Positions 27,132 to 36,013 of a stretch of DNA of 64,000 nucleotides are shown piece by piece. Numbering within the stretch: position 1 is the first letter of the stretch; the number at the start of each line of letters is the position of its first letter. A model generated the notes under the pieces. It had not been told where the DNA came from and searched no databases. It saw nothing but the letters and a program-made list of their open reading frames with translations. Position numbers and translations under genes: made by a program. Origin of the DNA: Rhodobacteraceae bacterium REDSEA-S34_B6 (GTDB lineage Bacteria; Pseudomonadota; Alphaproteobacteria; Rhodobacterales; Rhodobacteraceae); contig LUQC01000022.1 of assembly GCA_001627925.1 (NCBI GenBank), forward strand, positions 550 through 64,549, read 5' to 3'.

Positions 27132-28052
27132 CTAGGTAAAATAACTACCGATTTGTATTGGGAAACCGCGTAAAAAGTCCTCAGTGGTCTGAACCGACTT
27201 CCCTGATCTTTGGAGTAAAGTAATTTCAAGCGCCCCTCCCTCACAAGCAATTACTAATGGCGTCCCAATTACCATACCTGGCTCTGCTTGATTATTTTGG
27301 TTCGAACTATTTATTCTAACATTCAAAAATTTTATTCGCTCTTCGTTGTAGTAGGCCCACGCACCTGGGTATCGCGAAAGGCCTCTGATTTGCTGCTCTA
27401 TTATTTGGAAATCTAATGACCAGTCAATCTTTGCCTCTTTCTTGTCAATTTTTTTGGCATAAGAAACTTTTATAGTTGACTGGGGTTTTGGAATTAACTC
27501 ATCAATCTTTTTTATTGTTTCAATTAGCAACTTTGCCCCTAAATCAGCTAATCTCTCGCTCAAGAAACTAGTTGTATCGTCTGCTTTAATTGGCGTTGAT
27601 TCTTTTGCAACTACTGGCCCCGTATCCAAGCCTGCATCCATTTTCATGATACAAACCCCAGTTTTACTATCCCCAGACATTATTGCGCGGTGAATAGGCG
27701 CCGCCCCTCGCCATTTCGGCAAAATAGATGCATGAATATTCAGGCTACCATACCTAGCAGCCTCAATAATTTCTAAGGGTAAAATCAAACCGTAGGCTAC
27801 TACCACCGTAAGATCAGCATTCAAATCAAAAAATGCTAATTTATCTTTTTGCAATTTGAAATTTTCAGGCGTTCTAACTGTTATCCCATATTTTAATGCC
27901 ATTTCATGCACGGGAGTAAGATTGACTTTCTTACCCCTTCCTGCACGCCTAGGTGGCTGACTGTACACACAAGCAATTTCATGCCCAGCCTCGATTAATT
28001 TTACGAGTGTTGGAATTGAAAAATACGCTGACCCCAAAAATACTATTTTCAT
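27132..28052 (-). CDS. fmt: Methionyl-tRNA formyltransferase
   Basis: A 306-residue enzyme that formylates initiator Met-tRNA using 10-formyl-tetrahydrofolate. It has an N-terminal Rossmann domain with the active-site block LNIHASILPKWRGAAPIHRAIM (about 105-126) and MKMDAGLDTGPV (Asp of the Asn-His-Asp set), and a C-terminal tRNA-binding barrel (about 205-300, RGLSRYPGAWAYYN). Its start overlaps the deformylase-like gene by 4 bases. The def / def-like / fmt order makes an N-terminal formyl-Met cycle operon. Confidence 0.96.
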   Translation of the reverse strand: MKIVFLGSAYFSIPTLVKLIEAGHEIACVYSQPPRRAGRGKKVNLTPVHEMALKYGITVRTPENFKLQKDKLAFFDLNADLTVVVAYGLILPLEIIEAARYGSLNIHASILPKWRGAAPIHRAIMSGDSKTGVCIMKMDAGLDTGPVVAKESTPIKADDTTSFLSERLADLGAKLLIETIKKIDELIPKPQSTIKVSYAKKIDKKEAKIDWSLDFQIIEQQIRGLSRYPGAWAYYNEERIKFLNVRINSSNQNNQAEPGMVIGTPLVIACEGGALEITLLQRSGKSVQTTEDFLRGFPIQIGSYFT

Positions 28053-28543
28053 CGTCTCTTTTTAGCCTTACGAATTAGCATATCTCTCTTCACAGCTGAA
28101 AGCCTATCAAAATACATTACTCCATTTAAATGATCGATCTGATGCTGGACAGAAGTAGCCCAAAGGCCCTCAAAATCATTTCTTACGATCATACCGTCTT
28201 TATCTAAATATTTGACTGTTACTTTTCTTGGTCTTGAAATTTTTGCCGACACGCCTGGAAGATTAGGGCTAGCTTCAATATTCTCATTCATTTCCTTCGA
28301 TACTTGCAAGATTTCTGGGTTTGCCAGAAGAATAAATTGCCCACGGTCCGTCGACACATCCACCACCGCTAGACTAGACATAATACCTAATTGACTAGAT
28401 GCGAGACCAATACATGACATGGCTTCCATAGTATCAATTAAATCTGACCAGATTTTTTCTACATTTTCATCAATTTTTTCTACAGGCTGAACTTTTTGCT
28501 TGAGTCGTCTGTCTGGCCACATCAGCAATTTTCTTATAGCCAT
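28049..28543 (-). CDS. Peptide-deformylase-like protein lacking catalytic Cys and Glu
   Basis: A 164-residue protein with the full deformylase fold: IGLASSQLG aligns with motif 1 (GxGLAAxQ), and STSVQHQIDHLNGVMYFDRLS with motif 3. Yet the residues that define activity are changed. The motif 2 Cys (EGCLS) falls at Ser/Pro in ASPNLPG, and the HExxH catalytic Glu is Gln (HQIDH). The two motif 3 His remain. A deformylase without the Cys ligand and Glu should not hydrolyse formyl-Met, so it may be a structural partner, a regulator or a binder of N-termini. It directly abuts the canonical def gene and overlaps fmt by 4 bases. Confidence 0.88.
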   Translation of the reverse strand: MAIRKLLMWPDRRLKQKVQPVEKIDENVEKIWSDLIDTMEAMSCIGLASSQLGIMSSLAVVDVSTDRGQFILLANPEILQVSKEMNENIEASPNLPGVSAKISRPRKVTVKYLDKDGMIVRNDFEGLWATSVQHQIDHLNGVMYFDRLSAVKRDMLIRKAKKRR

Positions 28544-29077
28544 CTATGTTTCTTTTCGCTCCATTTCACGCTTGAATTTTTGCATTTTCCTCGTAATCAA
28601 CTGTTTCTTTATTGTACCAAGATAATCTATGAAAAGTTTTCCATTTAAATGATCAATCTCATGTTGAACGCAAGTAGACCATAGCCCATCAAATTCTTGT
28701 TCTTGCTCATTTCCATTCTGATCTAGCCATCGAACTTGAACAGAGGTTGGGCGCTTAATTTCAGCAAAATGCTCCGGAATAGATAAGCACCCTTCTTCAT
28801 AAATATTTTCTTCATCAGAGCTAGCAACTATCTCAGGATTTATCATTACAATCGGTTTACCTTTAGCAGCTTCTTCCTTTTCACAATCCATAACGATAAT
28901 TCGAGTTAAAATACCAACCTGAGACGCAGCCAAACCAATTCCTGGTGCATGATACATGGTTTCCAACATATCATCCGACAACTTAATAAGTGAGTCATCA
29001 ATCTCTAAGACTGGTTCACAGATCTTTTTCAACTTAGGATTTGGATGTAGTAAGATAGGTCTGAGCATAGATTTCAT
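28544..29077 (-). CDS. def: Peptide deformylase (canonical)
   Basis: A 177-residue Fe2+/Zn2+ enzyme that removes the formyl group from nascent N-terminal methionine at the ribosome. All three motifs are intact: GIGLAASQVG (about 48), EEGCLSIPEH (Cys metal ligand, about 94) and CVQHEIDHLNG (catalytic Glu and two His ligands, about 136). First gene of a def / def-like / fmt operon with no gap before the paralogue. The ATG at 29077 gives MKSMLRPIL; Met4 (29068) is an equally good start and matches usual deformylase N-termini. Confidence 0.96.
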   Translation of the reverse strand: MKSMLRPILLHPNPKLKKICEPVLEIDDSLIKLSDDMLETMYHAPGIGLAASQVGILTRIIVMDCEKEEAAKGKPIVMINPEIVASSDEENIYEEGCLSIPEHFAEIKRPTSVQVRWLDQNGNEQEQEFDGLWSTCVQHEIDHLNGKLFIDYLGTIKKQLITRKMQKFKREMERKET

Positions 29078-29191
29078 TTAGGTTAAAAAGTAATTACATG
29101 CAACTTCGAAGGGTTTTATTACCTAATGAGGCGCTTGTTTATCACTTTCCATTGCCTTAGTTATGGCACTCTAAAATTATTTGGAAAATTT

Positions 29192-30364
29192 ATGGATTTT
29201 GACGAAGTAATAGATCGAAGAGGAACACACTCTAGTAAGTGGGATACCATGGAGGAACTTTATGGTGTAACTCCGGATAGCGGTCTTTCTATGTGGGTCG
29301 CCGACATGGATTTCCGCGCTCCTAAAATTATTCAAGAAAAACTTCATGGGATAAACTCCCATGGTATCTACGGATACTATGGGGATTACAAAGAATATAA
29401 TAATTCTATTAAATGGTGGATGAAAAATAGGCACAATTGGGAAATTGATACCTCATGGATTTTCACAACACATGGTTTGGTGAATGGTACAGGATTATGC
29501 ATAGATGCATTCACAAAACCTGGAGATGGTATAATCCTTTTTACTCCAGTTTATTATCAATTCTCTAACTTAGTTGAAGCCGCAAGAAGAAAAGTCGTGG
29601 AATGCCCACTAAAATTAATAGACAATCACTACCATTTTGATTTCGTCGAATACGAAAGAAACCTGTCAGGTGATGAAAAGATGGTTATTCTATGCTCTCC
29701 ACACAACCCAGGTGGGCGTGTTTGGACAAAGAATGAGCTGCAGGAAGTTGCTAAGTTTGCGAAGAAACATAATCTAGTATTAGTATCCGACGAAATCCAT
29801 CACGACCTAGTCTATCCGAACAAGAACCATACTGTAATGCCAATTGCAGACCCATCGGTGTGTGATCGTTTAGTAATGATGACGGCAACAACAAAAACAT
29901 TTAATATTGCTGGCGCCCATTCGGGAAATGTAATTATTTCCAACCCAAACTTACGTCAAAAATTTTCGCAACGAATTAAAGCCCTTGGGATCAGCCCCAA
30001 TAGCTTTGGTTTATTTATGGCAACGGCTGCATACTCACCAGAGGGCGCCGAGTGGCTCGACGAACTTCTGCACTATATTGACGGCAATCGCGTTATTTTT
30101 GATAAAGAAGTTAATAAAATTCCAGGCCTTAGCTCGATGCCCTTGGAAGGTACATACTTAGCTTGGGTTGATTTTTCTGGTACCGGTATGGAGGAAGAAG
30201 AATTTATCTATAGGGTTCAAGAAAAAGCTAAAATCGCAGTAAATCATGGAAGCACTTTTGGAACTGGTGGTGAAAAATATTTACGCTTCAATTTAGCCAC
30301 TCCGCGAACGTTAGTTGTTGAAGCAACGAAGCGATTAAAGGACGCTTTTTCCGATCTTCAATGA
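29192..30364 (+). CDS. PLP-dependent cystathionine beta-lyase-type enzyme (PatB/MalY family)
   Basis: A 390-residue fold-type I PLP enzyme. I start at the ATG at 29192 (MDFDEVIDRRGTHSSKWD), the usual PatB/MalY N-terminus; an upstream ATG at 29126 adds 22 unlike residues. Key features: LSMWVADMDFRAP, CSPHNPGGRVW (cofactor/substrate Asn), VSDEIHHDLVY (Asp that binds the pyridine), and Lys235 in TATTKTFNIAG forming the Schiff base. Members cleave the C-S bond of cystathionine or related S-conjugates to pyruvate, ammonia and thiol. The actual substrate is unknown. Convergent with the next small gene. Confidence 0.88.
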   Translation: MDFDEVIDRRGTHSSKWDTMEELYGVTPDSGLSMWVADMDFRAPKIIQEKLHGINSHGIYGYYGDYKEYNNSIKWWMKNRHNWEIDTSWIFTTHGLVNGTGLCIDAFTKPGDGIILFTPVYYQFSNLVEAARRKVVECPLKLIDNHYHFDFVEYERNLSGDEKMVILCSPHNPGGRVWTKNELQEVAKFAKKHNLVLVSDEIHHDLVYPNKNHTVMPIADPSVCDRLVMMTATTKTFNIAGAHSGNVIISNPNLRQKFSQRIKALGISPNSFGLFMATAAYSPEGAEWLDELLHYIDGNRVIFDKEVNKIPGLSSMPLEGTYLAWVDFSGTGMEEEEFIYRVQEKAKIAVNHGSTFGTGGEKYLRFNLATPRTLVVEATKRLKDAFSDLQ

Positions 30365-30365
30365 T

Positions 30366-30710
30366 TTAGTTGAGCAATGCCACTGGTTTATCTTTGGGTA
30401 ATACGAAATCTAAAGCAGGAGTATCTGTAACATCTGTACTTCGTTTAAATTCAAAATGAATTTCACCACTTTCTTCTATTGATGCTATAATTAGACACTG
30501 CGATAAATGACGAGAACCATCGAAAATATCTACCAAACCCCTCAACTGCGGGGCATGCTCAATATCCATAGAAAAACCATTATCCCAAAGCTTTAATACA
30601 GGAACAAGAGCTCCATCAAACTCGACCCTCAGTCTACTTTTTTTCACCTTTTTGTCTTTTTGCGCTCTGGTTAGATCAGCATGTAATTCTTTTGATAGAA
30701 AAGTCGTCAT
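30366..30710 (-). CDS. Conserved hypothetical protein of Rhodobacteraceae type
   Basis: A 114-residue protein without signal peptide or membrane helix. A basic N-terminal stretch (AQKDKKVKKSRLRVEFDG) is followed by a beta-rich body: VPVLKLWDNGFSMDIEHAPQLRGLVDIFDGSRHLSQCLII. The LWDNGFSM and RGLVDIFDG blocks resemble proteins I recall in related genomes but cannot name. A PilZ-like barrel is conceivable from the RLRV...G pattern, but I see no proven c-di-GMP motif. Single gene, convergent with the PatB-like gene. Confidence 0.7.
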   Translation of the reverse strand: MTTFLSKELHADLTRAQKDKKVKKSRLRVEFDGALVPVLKLWDNGFSMDIEHAPQLRGLVDIFDGSRHLSQCLIIASIEESGEIHFEFKRSTDVTDTPALDFVLPKDKPVALLN

Positions 30711-31091
30711 AAATCCTCCTGACCATAAAATTCTGGACTTACATACAGGAAAATCAAGTATTTTATTTTTGCCGGGAATTTTTACCTACAACCAAAAATA
30801 TGCTGAAGTATTAGAATTCGTTTAATATCATGCATTTTTTTATAAAAAACGAATATATTTACGTATACTTTAAGCAACAGTTACTAGATCTTGAGACCGA
30901 TACGTTCGTTTGTTATGCGGTTAATATGACACAATTACAACATAATCGCGATTTATCTAATAGACGGGCAAAACAGCCGCTAAAAGAATGAGATAAGTCA
31001 CAGACAATATTTTTATTTTATTGAATTACAGAATCGCATCGCCATAACAATTTACAGTACAAGTAATGTGACAATTTATTACAAAACTTGA
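30711..31091. other. 381-base AT-rich intergenic region between the hypothetical gene and smc
   Basis: No convincing gene. It should hold the promoter of the minus-strand hypothetical gene and the end of the smc transcript. I see an inverted repeat ATTCGTTT (30816-30823) / AAACGAAT (30847-30854), and a plus-strand frame of 53 codons (30830-30991, ATG start, no ribosome site) that starts inside that repeat. Its composition is not persuasive, so I do not call it a gene. No clear T-run terminator was found. Confidence 0.5.
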
Positions 31092-34000
31092 CTAGGCTAC
31101 AAGCTGTTCAGCCTTTTTTAGATCGACTGAAACAAGCTGACTCACACCCTTTTCCTGCATTGTAACGCCAAAAAGCCGATCCATTCTTGCCATTGTAACC
31201 GCATGGTGAGTAATTATCAAAAAACGCGTGTCGGTCCGTCGACACATTTCATCTAACATATCACAAAACCGTGAAACATTTGCATCATCTAGTGGAGCAT
31301 CTACCTCATCCAAAACACAAATAGGGGCCGGGTTTGCTAAGAAAACAGCAAAAATAAGTGCTAATGCTGTCAAAGTTTGCTCTCCACCAGACAGCAGTGA
31401 TAGAGTTGATAGCTTTTTACCAGGTGGCTGGCACATAATTTCAAGCCCAGCTTCTAAGGGATCATCACTCTCGACCATAACAAGATTGGCTTCTCCTCCA
31501 CCAAATAAATGTTTAAATAAAGTTGAAAAATTTACGTTAACTTGCTCAAATGCAGTAAGAAGTCTTTCACGGCCCTCTCGATTTAAAGACGCTATGCCAT
31601 TTCGGAGTGATCTGATAGCCTCAAGTAGATCTGTTCTTTCTCCTTCTAAATTGTCGTGCTCAGCCTGCACTTCCTTCATATCCTCTTCAGCTCGCAAATT
31701 AACAGCACCAAGAGAGTCACGTTGTCTTTTAAGCCTATTCACCTCGATCTCAATTTTTACTGAATTCGGTAATTTCTCTGGATCTTTGCCTAGCTTTTTC
31801 AGCAACTCATCAGGAGTTGCTTGCAGTTCATCACGAATACGCTCAACTGCATTATCCACGGTTTCTTGCGCCGCCTCACTCATCGCTTCTGCGCGTGCTC
31901 TATGTTCTCGCAAGTTTGATGCTAATCGCTCAGCATCTCGCTCTTCTTCTCGAAAATCGCGTAAAATTTTCTCTGCACCCAAAAGATCACTTGTAGCTTC
32001 ATTTTTATTTCTAATTGCGTCCGATATAGATATTACAATTTCTTCTTGGCGTTTGGATAACCTTTCTGGCTCAGCAAGAGCATTTTGCAACTGTTCTTTG
32101 TTGTCTTTTTGCCTCTGTACCAATTCTAAATTCCGTTTTTCTGCTGTTTCCAAGCGATACTTCCAACCACTTAGCTCTTTTGCGACTTCTTGTATTCTTT
32201 TTATACGCTCTTCACCCTCTCGACGCACCTCATCATGTAAAGCCCTTTTTGACAACATTGCTGCTCGATGCAATTCAACACTATTTTTTGCTTCTTCAAC
32301 CTCTGCTTTTACATCCTCTAAGTTAGGAAGCTCGCTTAATACTTTTTGGGCGTCGACCATTTGTGCTTGTGTGACTTCAAGGTCTTTTTTATGCCTGGCG
32401 AGAGCCATTGATGATGTCTCAAGAAGGTTTATCGCTAGGCTTAGCTCCGCCTCAGCTCGATTTTGGGCCCTTTGAGCATCAGATAGGTCACTATCTGCTT
32501 CCTTCATTCTATCTCTTGCAGCCCTATCGCTATCAGTGTCAGCAGCAAGTCTTTTTGTCAAAGATTCATGTGCTGCTTTTGCAGCCTCCAATTGCACATT
32601 CGCTCTCTCATTGAGTTGCTTTAATTCTTCTAGTCGATTTAATTGCTCCAAACGTAATGACGTTGCCGTCGGCGTATCTTCAGACCAAGCCCTGAAGCCG
32701 TCCCATCGCCACAGGTCACCTTCTGTGGAAACCAGCCTTTGACCAGGTTTCAGCAATCTCTGCAACTTCGGCCCTTCATCTGCATCGACTAGGCCAATTT
32801 GAGAAATCCGTCGATTTAAAACCTCTGGCACGAACACGTGATGGGTCAAAGGGGTTACACCATCAGGTAAATCTTGCTGAATCGTCAGTTCGTCTAGAGA
32901 GACCCACCCAGATGGCCCATCTTCCGGCACTTGCGGTGACCTTAAATCATCAGCTAGTGCTGCACCGAGAGCTTTTTCAAAACCATGTTCAACCTGGAGA
33001 CGATCAATTACCTGACCCCCCTCCATAGTGTCTCGCTCCAGGATTTTTGCTAAAGCAGCAACTTCTGCACTTATTGCGTTAGCCTCGCCTTCTGCCGAAG
33101 ACAAGGCAGCTCTAGCATCTACCTCAAGGGCTTGTGTTTGATTTCTGGTCTCTTCAGCTTTAATTAAGTTTTCATCGGCTTCCTTACTTTGCAACATCGC
33201 ATTATCAAAAGACTTTTCTGCCACTTTAAGATCATCTTTTGTTTTTTCTTGTGCCTTGAGAGCCTCGGCTCTAGATGCTTCGGCGGCAACTGCTTCTGAT
33301 TTGTACCTGTTTGTTAAAAGCTCAATCTCTTGCAAATACCTTTCTGCAGATTGATAACGCGCCATTAACCGAGCCATATCTTCCGTAATTTCAGAAAGCT
33401 GAGCTTCTTTTTCTTGTAAATTATTTGCTGCTTCATGTGCCTCTTCAGCTGCTTTCTTCACCTTCGTATCATGACCTTTTGAAGCTTTCTCTAATTGATC
33501 AGCTTCCCATTCGAGACTTTTTATTGTTTCCACTGCATCACTGTTTAAGGCAGCCTCACGATCCAAATCTAAAACTATTTGACTTAAACGGGTATTTATC
33601 GTTTCTATCCTCGCCTTTGCATCAGCCTCTTTTGCACCTAAAGTATCTCGCTCAACTTCCAACCTTTGAAGTGACGAAGAAGCAATGGCCTCTTTTTCTC
33701 TCAAAGGTGGAATTTTTTCTTCGGCATCAGACCGTAATGAAGAAAGTTCTCTGACGGCTTGCTCACTTTTGGAAGCCTTAATTGTACATTCCTGCAACTC
33801 TTTTTGAGATTTCAGCCTTGCTTCATCGGCCTCTTTCCAGCGACGATATAGCAAAACACCTTCTGCTTCGATTAACTCCTGCATTATCTCACGATATCTC
33901 ACAGCTTGCTTTGCTTGACGTGAAAGTTGATGCAGCTGCGTAGCGAGTTGCTCTAAAACGTCATCAACTCTTACAAGGTTGCTGTCTGCACCTTTAAGCT

Positions 34001-34547
34001 TTAACTCGGCTTCATGGCGACGTTGGTAAAGTCCAGATATTCCTGCTGCTTCCTCAAGTATTCGCCTTCTATTTTGAGGCCTAGCATTAATTAATTCAGC
34101 AATTTGCCCTTGGCGCACTAATGCTGGTGAATGGGCACCCGTCGAGGCATCTGCAAAAAGCATTTGAACATCACGAGCTCTGATGTCCTTGCCTGAAGCT
34201 TTAAATGCGCTCCCTACATCCCTGGTAATCCGTCGAACAATTTCAATAAGATCATTATCATTGAAAGCTTGGGGCGCCAGTCGCTGAGTGTTGTCTAATA
34301 TCAATGATACTTCAGCAAAATTTTTAGCTGTGCGCGTTGCTGCTCCAGCAAAAATCACATCTTCCATGCCGCCGCCACGCATTGCGGTTGGCCTGTTTTC
34401 CCCCATGACCCATCGAATAGCCTCTAAGAGATTAGACTTGCCACAACCATTTGGGCCCACAATACCCGTCAGCCCATCTTGAATTATTAATTCAGTCTGA
34501 TCTACAAAGCTCTTAAATCCAGTCAAACGCAGTTTGGAGAAGTGCAA
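31092..34547 (-). CDS. smc: Chromosome segregation ATPase SMC
   Basis: A 1151-residue SMC protein of normal length. Head: Walker A GPNGCGKSNLLEAIRW (31-46) at the N-terminus; ABC signature LSGGEQTLTAL and Walker B ICVLDEVDAPLDD at the C-terminus. Between them lie two long coiled-coil arms (about 165-500 and 660-990) around a hinge (about 510-640, AALADDLRSPQVPEDGPSGW). With ScpA and ScpB it loads at ParB-parS sites and compacts the chromosome; neither partner gene is nearby. A serine-rich 415-codon frame on the opposite strand is a shadow of the coiled coil. Confidence 0.97.
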   Translation of the reverse strand: MHFSKLRLTGFKSFVDQTELIIQDGLTGIVGPNGCGKSNLLEAIRWVMGENRPTAMRGGGMEDVIFAGAATRTAKNFAEVSLILDNTQRLAPQAFNDNDLIEIVRRITRDVGSAFKASGKDIRARDVQMLFADASTGAHSPALVRQGQIAELINARPQNRRRILEEAAGISGLYQRRHEAELKLKGADSNLVRVDDVLEQLATQLHQLSRQAKQAVRYREIMQELIEAEGVLLYRRWKEADEARLKSQKELQECTIKASKSEQAVRELSSLRSDAEEKIPPLREKEAIASSSLQRLEVERDTLGAKEADAKARIETINTRLSQIVLDLDREAALNSDAVETIKSLEWEADQLEKASKGHDTKVKKAAEEAHEAANNLQEKEAQLSEITEDMARLMARYQSAERYLQEIELLTNRYKSEAVAAEASRAEALKAQEKTKDDLKVAEKSFDNAMLQSKEADENLIKAEETRNQTQALEVDARAALSSAEGEANAISAEVAALAKILERDTMEGGQVIDRLQVEHGFEKALGAALADDLRSPQVPEDGPSGWVSLDELTIQQDLPDGVTPLTHHVFVPEVLNRRISQIGLVDADEGPKLQRLLKPGQRLVSTEGDLWRWDGFRAWSEDTPTATSLRLEQLNRLEELKQLNERANVQLEAAKAAHESLTKRLAADTDSDRAARDRMKEADSDLSDAQRAQNRAEAELSLAINLLETSSMALARHKKDLEVTQAQMVDAQKVLSELPNLEDVKAEVEEAKNSVELHRAAMLSKRALHDEVRREGEERIKRIQEVAKELSGWKYRLETAEKRNLELVQRQKDNKEQLQNALAEPERLSKRQEEIVISISDAIRNKNEATSDLLGAEKILRDFREEERDAERLASNLREHRARAEAMSEAAQETVDNAVERIRDELQATPDELLKKLGKDPEKLPNSVKIEIEVNRLKRQRDSLGAVNLRAEEDMKEVQAEHDNLEGERTDLLEAIRSLRNGIASLNREGRERLLTAFEQVNVNFSTLFKHLFGGGEANLVMVESDDPLEAGLEIMCQPPGKKLSTLSLLSGGEQTLTALALIFAVFLANPAPICVLDEVDAPLDDANVSRFCDMLDEMCRRTDTRFLIITHHAVTMARMDRLFGVTMQEKGVSQLVSVDLKKAEQLVA

Positions 34548-34645
34548 CTATATACCCATGATCTTTGATTCTATTTTTAAATGGATGAAGCTCAATTAAG
34601 TTTAAGTCAATCAATTCTATACCGTATATGGAAGAAAATAAATAA

Positions 34646-34654
34646 TTATCCACA
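34646..34654 (+). other. Single DnaA-box match between smc and the acetyltransferase gene
   Basis: TTATCCACA, an exact match to the high-affinity DnaA box, lies in the divergent gap 34548-34717. One box without a cluster or AT-rich unwinding element is not an origin. It could titrate DnaA, influence the flanking promoters, or be chance, since about one exact match is expected in a window of this size and composition. Confidence 0.3.
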
Positions 34655-34717
34655 ACATATCGTAGATATCATGTAAACTAACAGCATCAGAACAGAAAAT
34701 ACTGTTTGGAAAAAAAT

Positions 34718-35179
34718 ATGAAGTGTCAAATAGACTATGCAGATCCGACCCACCCTCATATAACCCAACTTTTGAGACAAAGTCACAAGTTAATGGATGA
34801 GCTATTTCCAGATGAGACTAATAATTATCTAGAAATAGAGGCTCTTCTGGACAAGGCGGTACATTTTTTTGCTGCACAAGACATAAATGGTAAATATGTA
34901 GGCTGTGGTGCATTTGTTCTATTTAGTGATTATGCAGAAATTAAATCAATGTTCGTAGACCCTAACTATCGTGGTAAAAGGATTGGAGATGCACTTTTAG
35001 TTCATATGCTAGGAACTATGGCTGATAACTCGGTACCTGTAGTTAGATTGGAAACGGGAACTCTACTGAAAAGTGCCCTGAATTTGTATCGTAAGCATGG
35101 TTTTCAGTATTGTGATGCTTTTGCTCACTATACTGAAAACAATTATTCTGTGTTCATGGAAAAAAAATTGATAATTTAA
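34718..35179 (+). CDS. GNAT-family N-acetyltransferase
   Basis: A 153-residue protein with the GNAT core: AEIKSMFVDPNYRGKRIGDALLVHML (about 84-109), in which NYRGKRIG is the acetyl-CoA pyrophosphate loop. VRLETGTLLKSALNLYRKHGF follows (motif B). I use the ATG at 34718, 8-10 bases after a TTTGGA ribosome site, rather than a TTG four codons upstream. The acceptor is unknown. It precedes a GntR-type regulator by 46 bases and may be transcribed with it. Confidence 0.87.
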   Translation: MKCQIDYADPTHPHITQLLRQSHKLMDELFPDETNNYLEIEALLDKAVHFFAAQDINGKYVGCGAFVLFSDYAEIKSMFVDPNYRGKRIGDALLVHMLGTMADNSVPVVRLETGTLLKSALNLYRKHGFQYCDAFAHYTENNYSVFMEKKLII

Positions 35180-35225
35180 TCGAATATTCTTACCCAATTT
35201 TGAAACTTATAAATTGTAGGCCACA

Positions 35226-36008
35226 ATGCCATTTGAAAAAATCCCCAACAATAAATTATCTTTATTCGTCGTTAACCAGATAGAACAGATGATACTAAGA
35301 GGTATACTTCGTCCTGGTACGCGGTTGCCAGCCGAACGAAATTTGGCTGATAGACTTGGTGTTTCACGCCCCTCTCTACGAGACGCAATATCGATATTAA
35401 CAAATAATGGTTTGTTAGAAACTAAAGCTGGATCAGGAGTTTTTGTTGCAAACGTTTTAGGTAATGCTTTTTCCCCTGCTCTTGTGAATTTGTTCAAATC
35501 ACATGATGAAGCGGTATTTGATTACATTTCGTTTCGTCGAGATATAGAGGGCATAGCAGCGGAACGTGCTGCAAAACAAGCTTCAGAGGCAGACCTTGAT
35601 GTTATAAAAAAGATATTTGAGAAAATGGTAACTGCGCATCATAAGCGCGATAATTCCAGACAAGAATCCAGTTTAGATGCTGAGTTCCATCTTTCCATTA
35701 TTGAAGCTAGCCATAATGTTGTAATGCTACATATGATGCGTTCCATGTATGATCTTTTAAAGGAAGGTGTATTCTTCAATCGACAGGCTCTTTTTGTGAA
35801 CAAATCCAACCGCCAAGTACTTCTTGAACAGCATGAAAAAATCCTAGTCAATTTAATTAATAGAGATGCACATGCATCCCGCATTTCAGCTGAGACCCAT
35901 TTGGATTTTATTAGTCAAACTTTACAAGAAAATATGATTGCTGCAAAACACGAAGAATTTGCACAAAAACGTTTAGAAATTGAAATTTTGCAAAAAAATA
36001 GTTCTTAA
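35226..36008 (+). CDS. GntR-family transcriptional regulator, FadR/FCD subfamily
   Basis: A 260-residue regulator. The N-terminal winged helix (residues 8-77) contains LPAERNLADRLGVSRPSLRDAIS and the wing LETKAGSGVFV. The C-terminal FCD ligand domain (about 95-240) carries Asp/His metal-ligand positions in DAEFHLSIIEAS and EQHEKILVNLINRD. FCD regulators usually sense organic acids and act as dimeric repressors in the cytoplasm. Possible targets are the neighbouring acetyltransferase or the nearby gabD unit, but no operator was recognised. Its C-terminus nearly meets the convergent hydrolase gene. Confidence 0.92.
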   Translation: MPFEKIPNNKLSLFVVNQIEQMILRGILRPGTRLPAERNLADRLGVSRPSLRDAISILTNNGLLETKAGSGVFVANVLGNAFSPALVNLFKSHDEAVFDYISFRRDIEGIAAERAAKQASEADLDVIKKIFEKMVTAHHKRDNSRQESSLDAEFHLSIIEASHNVVMLHMMRSMYDLLKEGVFFNRQALFVNKSNRQVLLEQHEKILVNLINRDAHASRISAETHLDFISQTLQENMIAAKHEEFAQKRLEIEILQKNSS

Positions 36009-36013
36009 TAAAG

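Noticed and set aside
30830-30991. 53-codon open frame as a small gene
   Set aside because: No ribosome site, no hydrophobic helix or recognisable motif, and no close neighbour spacing of the kind that supports the 54-residue gene at 22263.
31228-32475. 415-codon open frame on the plus strand inside smc
   Set aside because: Very serine-rich antisense frame opposite the SMC coiled coil; no ribosome site or family motif. A shadow of smc codon bias.
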